This document shows positions 5,592 through 5,748 of a stretch of DNA of 5,748 bases, piece after piece. Position 1 is the stretch's first letter. Every line of letters begins with the position of its first letter. The DNA is from Caulobacterales bacterium (lineage in GTDB: Bacteria; Pseudomonadota; Alphaproteobacteria; Caulobacterales; Caulobacteraceae), in NCBI GenBank assembly GCA_947480815.1, contig CANKEA010000091.1:1-5748 (forward strand). The letters run 5' to 3'. A program made the translations under genes and the position numbers. Below the pieces are notes generated by a model. The model made no database searches, was not told where the DNA came from, and saw only the letters and a list, made by a program, of their open reading frames with translations.

Positions 5592-5748
5592 ATAACTTCT
5601 TGACGAACTCCGCCCGCAGCACCAGACCCTTGATCGCCTCGTAGCGGCAGTCGATTTCCTGATCATCGCCCGTCAGCCGGATCGATTTAATGACCGTGCC
5701 GCGCTTGAGCACTTGGCCGGCACCCTTGACTTTCAGGTCCTTGATCAG
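5590..5748 (-). CDS. yjdM: YjdM/PhnA-family protein, C-terminal part (5' end outside window)
   Basis: The last 52 residues of a YjdM (PhnA) protein, read from the window edge to a TAG at 5590-5592. The segment begins IKDLKVKG and ends with AEFVKKL, matching the C-terminal domain of E. coli YjdM (IKDLKVKG near the middle, SEFVKKN at the end), with a conserved IDC before the last strand. The family is about 110 residues, with an N-terminal zinc ribbon that lies outside this window. Despite the old name, E. coli PhnA is not needed for phosphonate use and its role is not settled. The end of the gene overlaps the ribosome-binding site proposed for sir2, so the two are probably transcribed together, with possible translational coupling. 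Confidence 0.9.
   Translation of the reverse strand: MIKDLKVKGAGQVLKRGTVIKSIRLTGDDQEIDCRYEAIKGLVLRAEFVKKL

Noticed and set aside
5051..5644. Plus-strand open frame opposite sir2
   Set aside because: No motif is seen, and it covers the zinc ribbon and NAD loop coding of the sirtuin on the other strand.
1..5748. CRISPR array, tRNA, rRNA, insertion sequence
   Set aside because: No regularly spaced repeats, no cloverleaf or rRNA segment, no transposase motif or long terminal inverted repeats were seen on reading both strands.

Overview
The window reads as ordinary GC-rich proteobacterial chromosome. An alphaproteobacterium is the best guess, from the gene families, the strong G/C bias at third codon positions and the conserved hypothetical proteins present, but there is no rRNA or housekeeping marker to settle the lineage. 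I see no transposon, integrase, phage gene, CRISPR array, tRNA or rRNA.

Layout, left to right. A basic C-terminal tail of an unidentified gene (1-132, +) is followed by a secreted peroxiredoxin (321-869, +) with a 20-base perfect dyad just upstream and a terminator-like hairpin at its end. It converges on a leftward block: an alpha/beta-hydrolase esterase (951-1613, -), a conserved membrane-linked hypothetical protein with a cysteine pair (1659-2273, -) and an Amt ammonium transporter (2339-3547, -). A 283-base intergenic region with a strong inverted repeat and some coding-like debris separates amt from a divergent small gene (3831-4157, +) whose product resembles a degenerate GIY-YIG fold. 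This converges on a second leftward block: the 3' end of yjdM/phnA (5590-5748, -), a zinc-binding sirtuin (to 4832, -) and a small orphan lipoprotein (4303-4710, -).

How the genes fit together. amt, the hypothetical and the esterase share a strand with gaps of 45-65 bases, so they could be co-transcribed, although their functions have no obvious link. yjdM and sir2 are tightly spaced and probably form a transcription unit. The lipoprotein is 121 bases further on and may have its own promoter. The window shows no single pathway: nitrogen uptake, peroxide defence, protein deacylation and ester hydrolysis sit side by side.

Most worth a second look: the sirtuin appears to start at a rare ATT codon directly after yjdM, giving back its N-terminal helix, and has Cys where Gly is usual in its NAD-binding loop; the small GIY-YIG-like protein seems to lack the catalytic residues; and the orphan lipoprotein has four cysteines and a different codon style. 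I found no convincing new multi-gene system.
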